A DNA stretch of 19,575 nt from JAIYDQ01 sp031411055 (lineage in GTDB: Bacteria; Planctomycetota; Planctomycetia; Pirellulales; Pirellulaceae): positions 1-19,575 of the forward strand of contig JANOAI010000226.1 in the NCBI GenBank assembly GCA_031411055.1, read 5' to 3'. A program made the position numbers and the translations under genes. Under the pieces are notes generated by a model. The model saw only the letters and a list, made by a program, of their open reading frames with translations. It ran no database searches and had not been told where the DNA came from. Shown piece after piece: positions 1 to 8,927 of this stretch (positions are counted from its first letter, which is position 1; every line of letters starts with the position of its first letter).

Positions 1-83
1 ATCATGGTGATCCAAAGCATGACCAAAAGCATGCAACCAATCAGAGCTGCTAACACACCCCATACCAAAATGCGTCGATTCAT
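1..83 (-). CDS. Putative sensor histidine kinase, N-terminal fragment
   Basis: Only the first 27 codons lie in the window; the gene runs off the left edge. The translation starts MNRRILVWGVLAALIGCM and continues as a hydrophobic stretch, which fits a first membrane-spanning helix after a short positively charged N-terminus. Its ATG (81-83) overlaps the TGA stop of the response regulator gene in an ATGA arrangement, the usual sign of translational coupling. A membrane protein directly after an OmpR-type regulator is most often its partner sensor histidine kinase. That role is inferred from position only, because no kinase domain is visible here. Confidence 0.65.
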   Translation of the reverse strand, partial: MNRRILVWGVLAALIGCMLLVMLWITM

Positions 84-793
84 GGTGGTGAATTCTCGTT
101 CAAGCATACCTCTGATGCATCGCCAAGCGAGTAGCCTTTGCCATGCACCGTTCGCAATGCATCGCCAGCCAAACTGAGTTTCTCTCGCAATCGCGAAATT
201 GTAATGTCGACCACTCTTGTATTGCTCCCGCGCGGATCGATATGCCACACGTTGGCGAGCAGTTCGTCACGCGGTATCGCTCGATCGCGATAGGTGGCTA
301 GGTAGCGAATCACTTCGGATTCCCGCGGTGTGAGGCCTTCTATTTCACCGGCTGCCGAACGAATCTCGTTGCGCGCTAAATCGATTTGATAGACTCCGAT
401 CTTTACCGAAGATGCCGGTTCGCAGCGAATCGGTGACCGACGCAATACGGCTTCCACGCGCGCCAAGAGTTCGTCTACTCCGAAGGGTTTGGTGATGTAG
501 TCGTCGGCACCCGCGCGGAGTCCACGAACACGATCCGCTTCTTCACCTTTGGCACTTAAAATGATAACTGGACATGTCGGCCGAAGTTCGCGGACTTTGA
601 AAAGAATTTCCAGCCCCGATTTTCCAGGAAGGACTAGATCTAGCAAAAGTAGATCATAGTCCGTCGATAATGCCGCCGTCATTCCCGAGTTGCCGTCTGC
701 ATAGGCATCGACGCGATAGCCCGCAAACTTAAGCGTATCGCAAATGCCGACGCGAATCGCTCGATCGTCTTCAATGGTGATTACCGTCGGCAT
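80..793 (-). CDS. OmpR/PhoB-family response regulator
   Basis: A two-component transcription regulator of 237 residues. The N-terminal receiver domain (about 2-118) has the acidic pocket E8-D9-D10, the predicted phospho-acceptor D52 in LLDLVLPG, S80 and the invariant K102 in TKPF. The C-terminal winged helix (about 130-225) has the OmpR-type features LTPRESEVIRYL and VVDITISRLREKL, and ends with the hairpin VHGKGY. The open frame extends upstream to a TTG at 895, but the extra 34 residues do not resemble a receiver domain, so the ATG at 793 was chosen; no clear Shine-Dalgarno site precedes it. The gene overlaps the next by 4 bp (putative sensor kinase). The signal and target genes cannot be read from this window. 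Confidence 0.95.
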   Translation of the reverse strand: MPTVITIEDDRAIRVGICDTLKFAGYRVDAYADGNSGMTAALSTDYDLLLLDLVLPGKSGLEILFKVRELRPTCPVIILSAKGEEADRVRGLRAGADDYITKPFGVDELLARVEAVLRRSPIRCEPASSVKIGVYQIDLARNEIRSAAGEIEGLTPRESEVIRYLATYRDRAIPRDELLANVWHIDPRGSNTRVVDITISRLREKLSLAGDALRTVHGKGYSLGDASEVCLNENSPP

Positions 794-951
794 ATTGGGT
801 AAATCGAATTCGGCTGAATGTTTAAGAGTAACTCGAAAGATATGGTCGTAGTCAGCCCGAGGCGGTAGGAAATCTTCCCACTTTCGGATCAGCAATTTTC
901 AAGCAATTGGTAACGTCTCTTGCTTGCGCGTTAGTAACTAGACATCATTCA

Positions 952-1079
952 CCATTCCAACCTTTACCCTCCCCTCGCTGCGCTCGACCCTCCCGCAAGC
1001 GGGAGGGTGAAGATTGGTAGAGACCAATGCTTGAAAGTGGGAAGGTGAAGTTGGTTGGAGACCAATGCCCGCTTGCGGG
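952..1079. repeat. Palindromic intergenic repeat, copy A
   Basis: Positions 952-1029 match 17836-17913 without gaps at 73 of 78 bases. The core is a perfect hairpin at 988-1007 with arms CCCTCCCGC and GCGGGAGGG around a loop of AA. It is followed by the tail GTGAAG and AGAGACCAATG. A second, diverged unit follows (about 1030-1068) with the same GGTGAAG and GAGACCAATGC landmarks. A short hairpin CCCGC-TT-GCGGG then sits at 1068-1079. The element lies between the response regulator and the thioredoxin-fold gene. Apart from it, nothing recognisable was found in the gene-free stretch 794-1127. Open frames crossing it read as repeated peptides on both repeat copies and are not treated as genes. 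Confidence 0.85.
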
Positions 1080-1127
1080 AGAGGTCGGAAGTGGTAGTGG
1101 CCGGGAGAAGTAAAATGTCCATGTAAA

Positions 1128-2501
1128 CTATTTCAATTGTAATCCTCCATGCATCAAGCCGGTATATGCGTCTTGATTTACTAAACCAAGCCATGGGTCG
1201 GATGATGGGGTCAGAAATAACTCTGAGTAGACTCGTTCGTTTAATTCGTCTAAGGATTTGGCGGGGTTTTCAGCCAACCAGCCATGCAGAGTACTATGAA
1301 ATTGCTGATTCATCTTTTCGTCTTCGACTATCGTTTGACATAGAGTGGCGATCATATTGTCTTTCGAATCAGCCTGCTTCGAATCTTGTCCCAAGATTAG
1401 GGTCGGCCCACGATTTGCGAAGAGAATTTGTTGCATTTCGGTGGGGTTTTCAAGACGAAGTATTTGGAGGCTTTCCTGCGATAGTCGAGCAGGAGCTATT
1501 TGTTGTGACAATTGTTCGCTTGAACTGATTGCTTCAATCTTGATGCCTGTGTTTGGCTGGACAGCCAAGACTAATGGTCCTTCGATAAATCCTTTGCTCA
1601 TCGCCCTCGCCATCGCTACTTTGGCAGGCGGAAACGCCGGTTGACTTACGAGTTGCGTCGTCGCAGTCGGCGTTTTTTCGGAAGAGGGCCAAGTAGCTAT
1701 TTGGGGCAAAAGATTCTCAACGAGGAGATGATTTCTATGGTAACGAGCAATTTCAACCAGCTTAAGGTCATTGGAGAGTCTCGATAGTCGAATCGTCACT
1801 TCCGAAACGTCGCTCAACCAGTTTCGGAAAGTGGCTGGACTATTGAGCCCTGGCAAACAGTCGATGACATTTCCATCGGTGTCGACAACGTAATGGGCAC
1901 TGTTGCCGGTAATGGTTCGTTCGAGCTTTCGCCCGTCGCCAAAATCGATCGAGATTTTCGGAACGGGTCGAACGGAAGACCAATAGAGAACATACTTGTC
2001 CCGCATTAGCGGACTGATCGATGGGTCGACGTAGAGCGTCGTTCGAAAGAACCGACTATTGGCACAACTGAATTCGTCGGTCAAATTGCCCAGCATTTTT
2101 AGAACGAGAATTGGCTTATTCTCAGTTTTTCCAGCGGCGACGGCTTTGTCCCAATCGGTATACCAATAGAGCTTGGAAAAACTTCCGTAACGTTGCCCGG
2201 CAATTTGATCGATGGCTTGATCCAATAATTCTTTTGGTGCTGCAGAGTTTTGAGCATTTTGAGTCAAAGTCTGATCCTGTTCGCTTTTGGGAATCAACTT
2301 TCGCTCAAGCTGGTCACGAAAATCCAGTGCCTGCTGCAAACCGGATGGGCCTTCGTTTCGAAGTTTGACGATCAATGCGGCACGTTGCGAAGGCGCAACA
2401 CTCAGCTCCGCTAATGAACTAATCCCGACGGCGTTCACCATTGAATTCGTCAGTCCACTCATGACCAAGACGAAACACACACGAAGTAGATGGTTCTTCA
2501 T
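1128..2501 (-). CDS. Secreted thioredoxin-fold protein with CxxS motif
   Basis: A 457-residue protein with an N-terminal signal peptide (about residues 1-24: charged MKNHLLR, hydrophobic core, likely cut after VNA). Residues 25-105 are probably helical. Residues 110-232 look like a thioredoxin-type fold, from LYWYTDWDKAVAAG and NKPILVLKMLG to HYVVDTDGNVIDCLPG. The usual CxxC place holds C146-A-N-S149, so a standard dithiol-disulfide exchange is not expected. The rest (233-457) has no feature I recognise. The protein is likely exported to the periplasm. The start is well supported by GGAGG six bases before the ATG. Neighbours give no pathway; it may be transcribed alone or after the CorA-like gene. 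The thioredoxin-like call rests on sequence pattern, not a search. Confidence 0.65.
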   Translation of the reverse strand: MKNHLLRVCFVLVMSGLTNSMVNAVGISSLAELSVAPSQRAALIVKLRNEGPSGLQQALDFRDQLERKLIPKSEQDQTLTQNAQNSAAPKELLDQAIDQIAGQRYGSFSKLYWYTDWDKAVAAGKTENKPILVLKMLGNLTDEFSCANSRFFRTTLYVDPSISPLMRDKYVLYWSSVRPVPKISIDFGDGRKLERTITGNSAHYVVDTDGNVIDCLPGLNSPATFRNWLSDVSEVTIRLSRLSNDLKLVEIARYHRNHLLVENLLPQIATWPSSEKTPTATTQLVSQPAFPPAKVAMARAMSKGFIEGPLVLAVQPNTGIKIEAISSSEQLSQQIAPARLSQESLQILRLENPTEMQQILFANRGPTLILGQDSKQADSKDNMIATLCQTIVEDEKMNQQFHSTLHGWLAENPAKSLDELNERVYSELFLTPSSDPWLGLVNQDAYTGLMHGGLQLK

Positions 2502-2507
2502 CTCTCA

Positions 2508-2512
2508 CCTCC
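2508..2512 (-). promoter_or_regulatory. Shine-Dalgarno site GGAGG
   Basis: GGAGG lies six bases before the ATG at 2501 and fixes the start of the secreted thioredoxin-fold gene. Such strong sites are rare in this window. Confidence 0.8.
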
Positions 2513-2682
2513 AAAAAAGCACAGGGTATTCGCAAAGACGACGCTCAGGCTGGCCCTACGATCAGGCCAGTCGAGTCAATGCAGCCTCTACTTTACGGAC
2601 AGAAGGCATCAAGAGAGGTAACAAGTATGTAACAACCCGTTTCCGAAGAAGTTGTGCAGCTTAGAACCAACGAATTCACTTG

Positions 2683-2719
2683 GTCTTCGTAACCTCTCCC
2701 ACGAAGACGTGGGCGAGGT
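2683..2719 (-). other. Two mutually exclusive hairpins
   Basis: Read on the minus strand, ACCTC-g-CCCACG pairs with CGTGGG-a-GAGGT across a TCTT loop: an 11-pair stem with one mismatch. The 3' half also offers GTCTTCGT, which pairs perfectly with ACGAAGAC across ten bases. The two foldings share bases and cannot form together. The site lies about 30 bases after the stop of the CorA-like gene and about 180 bases before the start of the thioredoxin-fold gene. There is no T-run after it, so it is not a standard intrinsic terminator. It may be a read-through control, a transcript-end stabiliser or just another dispersed palindrome. Confidence 0.5.
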
Positions 2720-2748
2720 AACGCGTAAGCGGCACGACCTTCCGATTG

Positions 2749-3489
2749 CTAGGGTGTATCAGGTCGACGAATGTACGACAGGAGAAAAACCCCGGTTCCC
2801 ACACCGGCAAGCAGAAAAAGAAAGAACGGTAGACAAGAATCGGACCAAGACCAATTGTCAGTTAGCGTCGTGCCGAAGATCGCTCCAAGCGTTGCAAAAG
2901 GGAAAAAAAGTGCCGCCAAAATATTCAGTCGGTGTGCGGCGATCATCATTTGCCGAGACGACGAAGCTTGTTCGTCCGCTCGTCTTACGATCGCGACATC
3001 CATGGAGTTCTTGGCGTCTTCGTAGAGTAGTTCGGCATGTCGTGAAAGTTCGTACGCTTTGTCGCGATAATCGATAAAAGTCCGATCATCTGGGATGGCT
3101 TGCCGAGCTTGCTCGAGCGTTTCGAGTAAATTACGGGCCGAACGAACGATAGGAACGACTCCCTCCAGGACTGGAAGATAATCGTCGGCGCGAAGCGCCT
3201 TCTCTTCCATCGCGTCATATTCGTGGAGTTTCTTTTCGTATCGTCCCAGATGCATCGACAAAGCAGCTTTTCCCGGATCGCCGTTGCTTGCACGCCATTC
3301 GCCGTTGGCATCACGCCAAAAAAGAATCCCTCGCCGTTCGATCTCGTTGTGTTCGGGAACATGGTGCGAGACGATAAGTAATTCTGGACCAGCTTGCATG
3401 AATCGCTGGCGACCGACGGTCGAACCAAGTCGTTGTCGGAATTCATCGGGAAGCTGCCAAGTTGCAGGAATGAGGGGTGGTGGTGCCAT
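2749..3489 (-). CDS. CorA-like two-helix membrane protein
   Basis: A 246-residue protein. The N-terminal part contains GILFWRDANGEWRASNGD and is followed by a long helical stretch (about 80-185) rich in E, R, K and A. Two membrane helices close the protein (about 188-208, HRLNILAALFFPFATLGAIF, and 218-239), with a short charged tail. A long cytoplasmic helix leading into two C-terminal helices resembles the CorA divalent-cation channel. However, the GMN signature expected at the end of helix 1 reads GTT (206-208), so metal transport is doubtful. A TTG at 3513 could add eight residues; the ATG at 3489 is preferred, and neither has a clear ribosome site. It is the last gene of the flotillin/AAA+ group, 153 bases after the ATPase stop. 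It may anchor or sense for that ATPase (inference). Confidence 0.5.
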   Translation of the reverse strand: MAPPPLIPATWQLPDEFRQRLGSTVGRQRFMQAGPELLIVSHHVPEHNEIERRGILFWRDANGEWRASNGDPGKAALSMHLGRYEKKLHEYDAMEEKALRADDYLPVLEGVVPIVRSARNLLETLEQARQAIPDDRTFIDYRDKAYELSRHAELLYEDAKNSMDVAIVRRADEQASSSRQMMIAAHRLNILAALFFPFATLGAIFGTTLTDNWSWSDSCLPFFLFLLAGVGTGVFLLSYIRRPDTP

Positions 3490-3563
3490 AGGTTGTGTGA
3501 GTTTTGAGAACAAAAAAGAGACTAAAGTTGTCGTTACGCTCCGAGGTTGAGATTTTTTTCAAC

Positions 3564-3585
3564 GTCGCCCGTCGCTCCGCGACGG
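3564..3585. repeat. Short GTCGCC hairpin repeat, copy 1
   Basis: The sequence GTCGCCCGTCGCTCCGCGAC (3564-3583) recurs at 8986-9005 and, inverted, at 13861-13880. Bases 3569-3585 form a perfect seven-pair hairpin (CCGTCGC, loop TCC, GCGACGG). It lies in the 153-base gap between the AAA+ ATPase and the CorA-like gene. On the minus strand it is followed by an A-run rather than a T-run, so it does not look like an intrinsic terminator for the operon. Confidence 0.75.
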
Positions 3586-3642
3586 TCGTGTCCTTGAAGA
3601 AGTTCAATGCGATCACTGTACGACGAGAAGTTGTTTTTTTAA

Positions 3643-6600
3643 CTACGCCTCCTCTTCACTGGTGTCTTCAGCCGCGCTGGCTTCTGCCTCAAGATCGCGG
3701 TAGCGGCTCAGGCAATCATCGATTGCGGCTTTGAGACGTTCGTTGGTGCTGGTTTGGCGGGAAGACTGTTCCAGGATGGGCCTCAAGCCATCATACAGCA
3801 ACTGAAATTGGCTGCGAATCAGATCGGTCATGATTCGTGGGACGGAATGCTGAACGAGTACTTTTTGTTCCGGGAGTTGCGCTGCCTCGGCTGTCTTAGC
3901 TTGACGAGCAACTTCGGTTGCGTCGGCTAAACTTCGGCGGATCGATTCGAGCCCATCACGCAATCCCAGCAGCGACGACAAGACTTGAGCGGTCGAATCT
4001 TCACTTCCTAAACCTTTGAGTCGGAGGCGTTCGGCAAAGGTATACTTGATTTCTTCCCAACGCTTCTTCTCGACGTCTGTTTGTATGCCAAGGAGCTCTC
4101 GAAATTTGAGCGTATTTGACTCGCCGTCGCGCGAGAGTGTTTGCGAATCTTGTTCGTAGCTCGAAACGATTAGCCGCTCAAGCTCTTCATCGTTCATCAC
4201 GGATACGACTTTTTCCGCGATGCGATTCATATTGCGGTAACTACCCTGCAGTTTAAAAGGTGGTTCCGTTCGGTACTCGTCGCCTTGGGCAGCACTGCGA
4301 ATATACTCGCGATTCATCATGAGAACGATGTCTCGAACGCGATGTAGTTTGGTTAGGACGCTGAGCATTTCTTGGATTTGATCGGGCGAGAAGTTTCCTT
4401 CGACACTGAGTCCTTCGGTCGTCCCGCGGCGAGCAGCATCGATCACCGCGCGTTGATCTTGGCTGGAGGCTCGAGCCAACGGTTGGAGAACTACGTTACT
4501 CGTTAAGCAGTTTTCGAGATAGGAAAGCTCGAAAGCTTCGCGGCTATCACCGATAATTTCCCCCAAATTATAGATGTCGGCCCGATTCGCGAGCATGTCA
4601 GGAATGTGAAATCGTTGTCCGCTTTCGGTATAAGGATTCCCGGCCATGACAACCGCCATGCGTCGTCCGCGAAGGTCATACGTTCGCGGTTGGCCATTCC
4701 AAACTCCTTCGATACGACGTGTCGCATCGCAAAGGGGGATGAATTTTTGAAGCAACTCGGAATTGCAGTGTTGGATATCGTCGAGATAAAGCATGACATT
4801 GTCGCCCATCTCTAACGCTAGATTAATACGTTGGACTTCTTCGCGAGCCGAGGCGTTTGGTGCTTCGGCTGGGTCCAGCGAAGTGACACTATGACCAAGG
4901 GCCGGTCCGTTGACTTTGACAAGTACCAAGCCTAAGCGATTGGCGATGTACTCCATCAAGGTTGTTTTACCGTACCCTGGCGGGCTGATCAGCAAAAGCA
5001 GACCCATGCGGTCAGTCCGTTTGTTGTCACCTGCCGCCCCGATTTGCTTGGCTAAATTATCACCAACGCGCGGGAGATACACTTGATCGATAAGTTGGTT
5101 GCGAACAAAACTGGTAAGGACGCGGGCTTTGAATTCGTGCGTCCGAAGTTTCTTAGACGCTTCGTCGATCAATCGTTGTTTCGTCGCTTGGAACAACTGA
5201 AATCGCGGGACGATCTCAGTTGTATATTGATTGAGCCGATTCGTAAATTCGTGAAAATCGATCGGTAGCTTGCCTTGACTTACGCGACCGTGATCGCCTG
5301 CAAGACCTTCGAGTACTCGGAGGCTAATTGCTTGATCAGTCTGAGAAGGCTTGGTCGCTGAACGAGTACTTTCAAGATCGGGTGAGAATTGTTCAATGAG
5401 GCATCGTGCCAGTTCTTCGGGATGAATCGACGCGGTGCTCGATTCCGTTGGGGTTGCGCTCGTCGCATCGCCCTCGGTGGAACGCTGCGTATGCTTCAAG
5501 GATTGTTCAACGAGGTAGGCTTTGGCGAGTTCCATGCTGAGTTGCCAGAGCCTTGGCGGTTGTTCCCGAGCGGCTTGGAATGCGTGTTTGAGACTTGGCT
5601 GCGATTGCAAACGATCGACTAAAGTTTCAGCGTGTGATAAGGTGTTTGAATCGACGGCCCAAGTAATGTTTATGTGACCTGCGTTCGTCGCTATCCCGTC
5701 GCGTTGTTTGTTCTTTGATTTGCTTTCGAAGAGATGCCGCAATTGATCCATTAGATATCTGGTAGCGAAGCTTGAGCATTCGAGCTTGCAGGGCCATCGG
5801 CTGTATTTACGTAGCAATCGCTCAAGACGATTGAGACTGGATTCGGTCGCCTTGATTTGCGAAAAAAAGTCATCGACGAGCGACAAAGACTGAATCCAGT
5901 CGATCGTCGATTTTCGATCGCTGTCGGGAACCATAAAATTCCAGATAAACCAAACTCGGCTGCGAAGCGACGGCGCATAGGCGAGCAGTCCGAGGCTGTT
6001 CTCCATCTCCAAGAGAGCGGAGAGAACCACGGCTCCGTCCGAATCGTGAACACCACGCGAGTAGCCTTCGATGTATCGCTGTTGCATTTGTTCGCGAACC
6101 CACTGTGTTCGCGACTCAATCGACGACTGCATGTACATTCGCAGCCGATCGGCGTCTTGCTTGAGGTCATGGCTGAGTGCATAAGCCAAGTATTCCGCTC
6201 GATAAACGGTTTCGGACTCGCTAATCAACGACTGTCCCCATAAATCGCGGGCTCGATCGAGTTCCGGTTCGGTCACCTGTGCAAAGAATTGGGTTCCGGT
6301 GATGTGGAGATTCCATTGGTCGTTTCGGACAACCATCGTGAGTTCTGAAGGCTGTTGATTGACTGCAAATCGATGCCGACCGAGTTGAATGATTTGGTCG
6401 CCTTCGCTGAGAAGCTCGGAGCGATCGCGTTGCAGCCGGACGGCATCGTCGGAAATGGTTTTGAGTCGACTCAAAACATCTTCCATTCGAACGGTATCGC
6501 CCAGTTCTCGAAGCTGATCGCCAATCCGGCGAACTTTGTCGACCATTGGGTCGGCGGCGAAGAAGGCGGCGAGAGCTTGCGGCTCGGCAATGCGATGGCT

Positions 6601-8922
6601 TCGATTGGCGATACCGGACAGAATGCGATCCGCAGCTTGAACTAAGGCGTTCGCTCGACGCGTGCGTTGTTCTAACCAGTATTCGCGCTTGGCTTCGAAG
6701 GCATCACAAATCGACTGTCGTTTTTCAGTCAGTCGCAACAGCAGCGTTTCGGACTCACTATATCGACTCTCGAGATCTTCCAATTGAATCAGGATGCGAG
6801 TGAGCGCAACATCAATCGATTCGGGCGAGTCGGCTGATTCCATCGCGCCGGTGCTGGTTTGGTCGAGCAGCTTCATCTGCGAAGCATAGTCGGCCTCCAT
6901 CTCGCGCGTTGTAATATCGCGCAGTCGAGCCTTGAGCGTAGAGCGTTGCTTGTTCAGCTGAGCTAACAATTCACCGATTCGGTCGATGATTGCGGTTCGT
7001 TGTGTCAGGTCATCGATCTTCAGCTGCGAAACGGTGTCGATGAGCAATTCGAGGCCGGTTGCTATCTTCGCGAATTGTTCGTCTACCTGTTTGCCTTGGG
7101 CAGCCGATTCAATGACGGCGATGGCTTGGGAAGCCTTTTCAATCTGGTCGTGATAGGTGACCAGCGATTTGTCGTACAGTAAATAGAGAACGCATCGTTG
7201 GCCTAGTCGTTCGGCTGATTCCGCCAGCTGCGTCTCCATTTTCCCTACAGCGTCGGTATCGATGTAGCGACGCTCGCGAAGTTGGATGGCCGCTCCTCGC
7301 TGACTGCGAATTCGGGCCAGTTTATCAACGAACTCTTCGATCGCGTCGAAACGCGATCGCTCGATTTGTTTCAGAAGTTCGTCGGTTTCGTTCGCAACTT
7401 TCGCTAGTGCGTCCGCCGTCTCGCGTCTTGCCCGGACAACTTTTTCGAACTCATCAACGGCGGCTTCGGCAGCTTCACGAATTTTTTTTATCGGATCGGC
7501 AAGCGAATGAGCCTCTTCGCTACCTAACCAGAAATAGCCATCGATCAGATCCGTCGTTCGTTTTACAAGATCCGAATACAGTCCAACATAAGATTCATCT
7601 TTGTCGATGAGATGAAGTACTTCTTGACATTCGGCCATGCCGCGGACGAGCTCGCGGTTGCCAATTTTGTAGAGTTGCGAGTCAGGTTGGATCTTCGGGC
7701 GAAAATCAGGACCGGTAAACGGTGTTTGCCAGACTTGAATGGAATGATGCTTCTGAGGCGTGTCTGTGACTCGCATACTGAGCATTCGACCATCTTCGAG
7801 AAACGACTGGCCATGACAAATCCAGGGCGTATCCACTTCACGACGAATGATGTTGTAGCGAAGCTGCAAATACGTTCCCGATTCGGGTTGAAAGAAAAGA
7901 TAGAGGAAATCTTCGCCGTTCGGTGCAGGAATCGTTCGTTCGTAGATTAGATCCGTTAAGCCATGATCGAATCGTTTGCATTCACCCGTTTGAAGACAAA
8001 ATCCGTTTGGAAAGATGATCCCATGATCATCCGGTAGCAAGACACACGCTTGACCGATCGAATCGAGGCGCCAGACTTCGGACTTCTTTGCGCTGAAAAC
8101 AAGATATCGGAAATCGCGTTCTTGGTAGGGACGCATCTTCAGAACGACGAGTTCTCCGAGAACAGCGTAGTAGATTTCGGCGTCGTCGAGCGTTTGGTCA
8201 GCGTTGTCGACTGGTTCGCGATAGATGCCTAGCCCATCTTGAGTGTTATCTTCGACTTTAATCGTCAAGTCACCGCCAACGCATTCGACGAAAACTTTGT
8301 CTTCGATCGAGATGTGTGGGTGCAAACCTTGGCGATGGTTATCGCGTGTTGCTCGGGTCCAGAGAAAGCCGTATTGTTCGCCGATGCGAACTTCGGATTC
8401 ACTACGGTTGTCGATGTAGCGAAGCGACGGGCTATCGGCGAGCCATTTGAAAGTCTTGATATCCCATGGCCCTTTTCCTACTTGGAAGACCATATGGATA
8501 TTAGGCCCGCGTTGATAAAAACGGGAGAACCGTGTTCCGCGATAATAACGATAAAGCTCGCTAAAATCGCGATGGAAACGATCATCGAGAACGGTGGTGA
8601 GCGATTCTTGGCGTGTGTGCGCGCCGTCGAAGTGGTAGTAGCTCAAGACGTCGTTTGGACCAATTTCGGTCTTCAGACCAAACTGCACGTTGAAGCCGAG
8701 CAAAATATTATGACCCACGGTCATCAAATCGCGGGGGACACAGTTGTGGTCGGTCGTTACGTGTGCGGTCGATTGAAGACGTGTTTCGATGTTCCCAAAG
8801 ACGTCGGCTCGAGACTGATTGAGTTGGTCGAAACGACGCCGCAAGTCGTCGGCTGCGTCGCGCAACCGACGACGAAGGACATCGTAGGTGCCGGATGCGA
8901 GTGAGTTATCGGACAAAGTCAT
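3643..8922 (-). CDS. Giant AAA+ ATPase ('DNA repair ATPase', DUF3686-like)
   Basis: A 1759-residue protein with four regions. Residues 1-475 are a beta-rich N-terminal region rich in aromatic and charged residues. About 480-840 is long coiled coil (runs such as EAAEAAVDEFEKVV and ESETLLLRLTEKRQ), and about 845-1260 is mixed. The AAA+ domain spans about 1265-1560: Walker A PPGYGKTT with K1319, Walker B MLYLDDIQH with D1381-D1382, and a sensor-1-like MAGNPYT with N1429. A helical C-terminus follows. The order matches proteins annotated 'DNA repair ATPase', a name that seems to come from coiled-coil similarity to SbcC/SMC proteins, not from shown repair activity. It more likely remodels a protein or membrane-bound partner. 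The ATG at 8922 is chosen over a GTG at 8928 because GAGG sits five bases before the ATG. No membrane helix or signal peptide was seen. It follows the flotillin gene by 146 bases. Confidence 0.85.
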   Translation of the reverse strand: MTLSDNSLASGTYDVLRRRLRDAADDLRRRFDQLNQSRADVFGNIETRLQSTAHVTTDHNCVPRDLMTVGHNILLGFNVQFGLKTEIGPNDVLSYYHFDGAHTRQESLTTVLDDRFHRDFSELYRYYRGTRFSRFYQRGPNIHMVFQVGKGPWDIKTFKWLADSPSLRYIDNRSESEVRIGEQYGFLWTRATRDNHRQGLHPHISIEDKVFVECVGGDLTIKVEDNTQDGLGIYREPVDNADQTLDDAEIYYAVLGELVVLKMRPYQERDFRYLVFSAKKSEVWRLDSIGQACVLLPDDHGIIFPNGFCLQTGECKRFDHGLTDLIYERTIPAPNGEDFLYLFFQPESGTYLQLRYNIIRREVDTPWICHGQSFLEDGRMLSMRVTDTPQKHHSIQVWQTPFTGPDFRPKIQPDSQLYKIGNRELVRGMAECQEVLHLIDKDESYVGLYSDLVKRTTDLIDGYFWLGSEEAHSLADPIKKIREAAEAAVDEFEKVVRARRETADALAKVANETDELLKQIERSRFDAIEEFVDKLARIRSQRGAAIQLRERRYIDTDAVGKMETQLAESAERLGQRCVLYLLYDKSLVTYHDQIEKASQAIAVIESAAQGKQVDEQFAKIATGLELLIDTVSQLKIDDLTQRTAIIDRIGELLAQLNKQRSTLKARLRDITTREMEADYASQMKLLDQTSTGAMESADSPESIDVALTRILIQLEDLESRYSESETLLLRLTEKRQSICDAFEAKREYWLEQRTRRANALVQAADRILSGIANRSHRIAEPQALAAFFAADPMVDKVRRIGDQLRELGDTVRMEDVLSRLKTISDDAVRLQRDRSELLSEGDQIIQLGRHRFAVNQQPSELTMVVRNDQWNLHITGTQFFAQVTEPELDRARDLWGQSLISESETVYRAEYLAYALSHDLKQDADRLRMYMQSSIESRTQWVREQMQQRYIEGYSRGVHDSDGAVVLSALLEMENSLGLLAYAPSLRSRVWFIWNFMVPDSDRKSTIDWIQSLSLVDDFFSQIKATESSLNRLERLLRKYSRWPCKLECSSFATRYLMDQLRHLFESKSKNKQRDGIATNAGHINITWAVDSNTLSHAETLVDRLQSQPSLKHAFQAAREQPPRLWQLSMELAKAYLVEQSLKHTQRSTEGDATSATPTESSTASIHPEELARCLIEQFSPDLESTRSATKPSQTDQAISLRVLEGLAGDHGRVSQGKLPIDFHEFTNRLNQYTTEIVPRFQLFQATKQRLIDEASKKLRTHEFKARVLTSFVRNQLIDQVYLPRVGDNLAKQIGAAGDNKRTDRMGLLLLISPPGYGKTTLMEYIANRLGLVLVKVNGPALGHSVTSLDPAEAPNASAREEVQRINLALEMGDNVMLYLDDIQHCNSELLQKFIPLCDATRRIEGVWNGQPRTYDLRGRRMAVVMAGNPYTESGQRFHIPDMLANRADIYNLGEIIGDSREAFELSYLENCLTSNVVLQPLARASSQDQRAVIDAARRGTTEGLSVEGNFSPDQIQEMLSVLTKLHRVRDIVLMMNREYIRSAAQGDEYRTEPPFKLQGSYRNMNRIAEKVVSVMNDEELERLIVSSYEQDSQTLSRDGESNTLKFRELLGIQTDVEKKRWEEIKYTFAERLRLKGLGSEDSTAQVLSSLLGLRDGLESIRRSLADATEVARQAKTAEAAQLPEQKVLVQHSVPRIMTDLIRSQFQLLYDGLRPILEQSSRQTSTNERLKAAIDDCLSRYRDLEAEASAAEDTSEEEA

Positions 8923-8927
8923 TGCCA

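Noticed and set aside
8239..8904. 221-codon plus-strand open frame
   Set aside because: Lies entirely antisense to the AAA+ ATPase, whose domains are clear; the frame has no recognisable motif and looks like a shadow of biased codon use.
3643..8922. SMC/SbcC/Rad50-type repair ATPase
   Set aside because: The coiled coil does not split the Walker A and B motifs; both lie close together in one AAA+ domain near the C-terminus.
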